Positions 6,536 through 7,748 of a DNA stretch of 7,748 nucleotides are shown piece by piece. The stretch spans positions 1 through 7,748 of the forward strand of contig CAZZIZ010000159.1 of NCBI GenBank assembly GCA_964654535.1, in the 5' to 3' direction. The notes beneath the pieces are model-generated. The model worked only from the letters and a program-made list of their open reading frames with translations. It was not told the DNA's origin and searched no databases. Each line of letters begins with the position of its first letter. Within the stretch, counting starts at the first letter, position 1. The position numbers and the translations under genes are program-made. The DNA comes from CAZZIZ01 sp964654535. GTDB lineage: Bacteria; Bacteroidota; Bacteroidia; Chitinophagales; UBA2359.

Positions 6536-7540
6536 TTAGACCGTTGCTGTAGATAAGATTTTGTGTTTAACCAAGTGCTCTGCAATCTGTACTGCATTAG
6601 TAGCTGCACCTTTTCGTAAGTTGTCTGAAACGATCCAAAGATTGAGACTGTTTTCCATAGACTCATCACGGCGAATACGTCCAACAAAAACTTCGTCCTT
6701 GCCTTCTGCATCTATCGGCATCGGGTAGCCATTGTTTGCTGGGTCGTCTAATATGACCACACCTGGCATTGCGGCCATTTCTGCTTTCACTTCTTCTAGA
6801 TCAAATTCATTTTCAAAAGAAATATTGATGCTTTCGGAGTGACCGCCTTTAACAGGAACGCGAACACAAGTTGCAGTAATAGCAATGTTTTCGTCACCCA
6901 ATATTTTGCGGGTTTCGTTTACCATTTTCATTTCCTCCTTAGTATATCCATTATCGAAGAAAACATCAATGTGCGGAAGACAATTCATATCAATCGGGTG
7001 AGGGTAGACCATGTCTACTTTGTCACCACGACGTTCTTGCATCATCTGTTCGACTGCGGCTTTACCAGTTCCGCTTACGCTTTGGTAAGTGGAAATAACC
7101 AAACGTGTAATCGTATATTTTTCATGCAATGGTGCTAATGGCACTACCATTTGAATAGTAGAGCAATTTGGATTAGCAATTATTTTATCGCTGTCGGTTA
7201 AGATATTTGCGTTTATCTCAGGAACAATTAAAGGTTTGTCTGGATCCATTCTCCAGGCCGATGAGTTATCAATGACCGTGGTTCCCACCGCAGCAAACTT
7301 TGGAGCAAACTCTTTAGAAGTTCCTCCGCCAGCTGAAAAGATGGCTATATCCGGAGCAGCCGCTATGGCGTCCTCCATAGATTGAATCTTGTAGGTCTTG
7401 CCCTGGAAGCTAATTTCCTGACCTACCGATCGCGCTGAAGCGACAGGTATAAACTCGGTGATAGGGAAGTCCCTTTCGGTCAACACTTCCTGCATTACGC
7501 GTCCGACCATTCCTGTGGCTCCTACTACGGCAACTCTCAT
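6536..7540 (-). CDS. asd: Aspartate-semialdehyde dehydrogenase
   Basis: This cytoplasmic enzyme reduces L-aspartyl-4-phosphate to L-aspartate 4-semialdehyde with NADPH, the branch point to lysine/diaminopimelate, threonine and methionine. At 334 residues it has the usual family length. The N-terminal dinucleotide-binding glycine motif GATGMVG is at residues 7-13, the SSAWRMDPDKPLIVPEIN block at 93-110, and the catalytic cysteine is Cys126 in NPNCST. The YQSVSGTG segment is at 152-159, and the substrate-binding and catalytic stretch RVPVKGGHSES at 227-237 contains the expected Arg227 and His234. All key residues are present, so the gene should be functional. The start MRVAVVGATG places the Rossmann motif at the normal distance. 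The leader before the ATG is A/T-rich without a Shine-Dalgarno sequence, as is usual in Bacteroidota. It is transcribed away from the secreted protein gene starting at 7639. Confidence 0.97.
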   Translation of the reverse strand: MRVAVVGATGMVGRVMQEVLTERDFPITEFIPVASARSVGQEISFQGKTYKIQSMEDAIAAAPDIAIFSAGGGTSKEFAPKFAAVGTTVIDNSSAWRMDPDKPLIVPEINANILTDSDKIIANPNCSTIQMVVPLAPLHEKYTITRLVISTYQSVSGTGKAAVEQMMQERRGDKVDMVYPHPIDMNCLPHIDVFFDNGYTKEEMKMVNETRKILGDENIAITATCVRVPVKGGHSESINISFENEFDLEEVKAEMAAMPGVVILDDPANNGYPMPIDAEGKDEVFVGRIRRDESMENSLNLWIVSDNLRKGAATNAVQIAEHLVKHKILSTATV

Positions 7541-7564
7541 TTTGAACTTGTTTTAAATGATGTT

Positions 7565-7572
7565 CAAAGGTA
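7565..7572 (-). promoter_or_regulatory. Candidate -7 box for asd
   Basis: On the minus strand these bases read TACCTTTG, an exact match to TAnnTTTG, 24 nt before the asd ATG. This would give a leader of roughly 15-20 nt. No clear TTG lies 17-23 nt further upstream. The same bases, read on the + strand, contain the AAAGG that sits 8 nt before an alternative ATG at 7579. Confidence 0.4.
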
Positions 7573-7638
7573 AAGCATATGCAAATATTTAACCAGAAAA
7601 GATGCGCTCAGCGGCTAGGGTTTACTAACTTAGATTTG

Positions 7639-7748
7639 ATGCGTTTTTTGCTGATTTTACTCTTTTCTACGGCCATTCTTTCTGCCCAAGTAATCGACGA
7701 TTTTTCTGATGGTGATTTTACGACCAATCCCACTTGGGAGGGGGATAC
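7639..7748 (+). CDS. N-terminus of a secreted protein, cut by the window end
   Basis: Thirty-six codons are visible. They encode a Sec signal peptide (MRFLLILLFSTAILSAQ) followed by VIDDFSDGDFTTNPTWEGD. A mature start of the form DDFSDGDFTxNPTWxGD is one I recall from large exported Bacteroidota proteins, some annotated with lamin-tail or T9SS sorting domains; the function here cannot be read from this fragment. The start at 7639 gives a compact, normal signal peptide. An in-frame ATG at 7579 would add 20 residues (MQIFNQKRCAQRLGFTNLDL) and has AAAGG 8 nt upstream, so the start is not settled. The gene is divergent from asd. Confidence 0.75.
   Translation, partial: MRFLLILLFSTAILSAQVIDDFSDGDFTTNPTWEGD

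Noticed and set aside
6839..7138. A 99-codon + strand open frame opposite asd, and similar antisense frames opposite the other genes.
   Set aside because: These overlap strongly supported genes on the other strand, and their predicted proteins show no recognisable domain or signal.
7631..7638. TAGATTTG, an exact TAnnTTTG match, directly before the ATG at 7639.
   Set aside because: As a -7 box it would start transcription inside the coding region of the 7639 start, so it cannot serve that gene unless a later start is used, which would destroy the signal peptide.

Overview
The window reads as chromosomal DNA of a Bacteroidota bacterium, probably a free-living, marine-type lineage with a type IX secretion system (T9SS). 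The evidence is a very large secreted protein ending in a T9SS type A sorting domain, TAnnTTTG-type promoter boxes, start codons without strong Shine-Dalgarno sequences, and a second secreted protein starting at the right edge with a typical Bacteroidota N-terminus. The domain mix of the large protein (Ig-like repeats, Cys-rich CxDGxCxNG motif, Kazal-like modules) reminds me of Saprospiria/Lewinella-type genomes; that family-level guess is from memory and is weak.

Layout. Bases 1-111 are AT-rich and hold no gene I can support. Bases 112-302 are a GC-rich structured intergenic repeat (copy A, + strand). Bases 303-540 are the upstream region of the large gene, with a TAnnTTTG box at 517-524. 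Bases 541-4419 (+) encode a 1292-residue secreted, probably surface-anchored modular protein: signal peptide, two N-terminal Cys-containing modules, seven Ig-like repeats, two copies of a Cys-rich motif, three Kazal-like modules and a T9SS type A domain. A strong intrinsic terminator follows at 4451-4481. Bases 4490-4651 are a second copy of the structured repeat (copy B) on the minus strand. Reading leftward from the right, asd (7540-6536, minus) is followed by a Wzy/WaaL-type O-antigen ligase-family membrane protein with a TPR tail (6446-4713, minus). Divergent from asd, a secreted protein gene begins at 7639 (+) and runs off the window.

How the parts relate. asd is housekeeping amino-acid biosynthesis and the ligase-like protein is envelope polysaccharide chemistry. 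They share a strand with an 89-bp gap and could be co-transcribed, but have no obvious functional link. The large secreted protein is convergent with the ligase gene and looks like an accessory surface or exported factor, with adhesive Ig-like repeats and possible protease-inhibitor modules.

The most notable signal is the pair of structured repeats. They lie in inverted orientation around the 1292-residue gene, have identical 14-nt outer and 13-nt inner ends, and contain hairpins whose architecture is conserved while the base pairs change in a compensatory way. That is the signature of selection on a folded RNA or single-stranded DNA structure.
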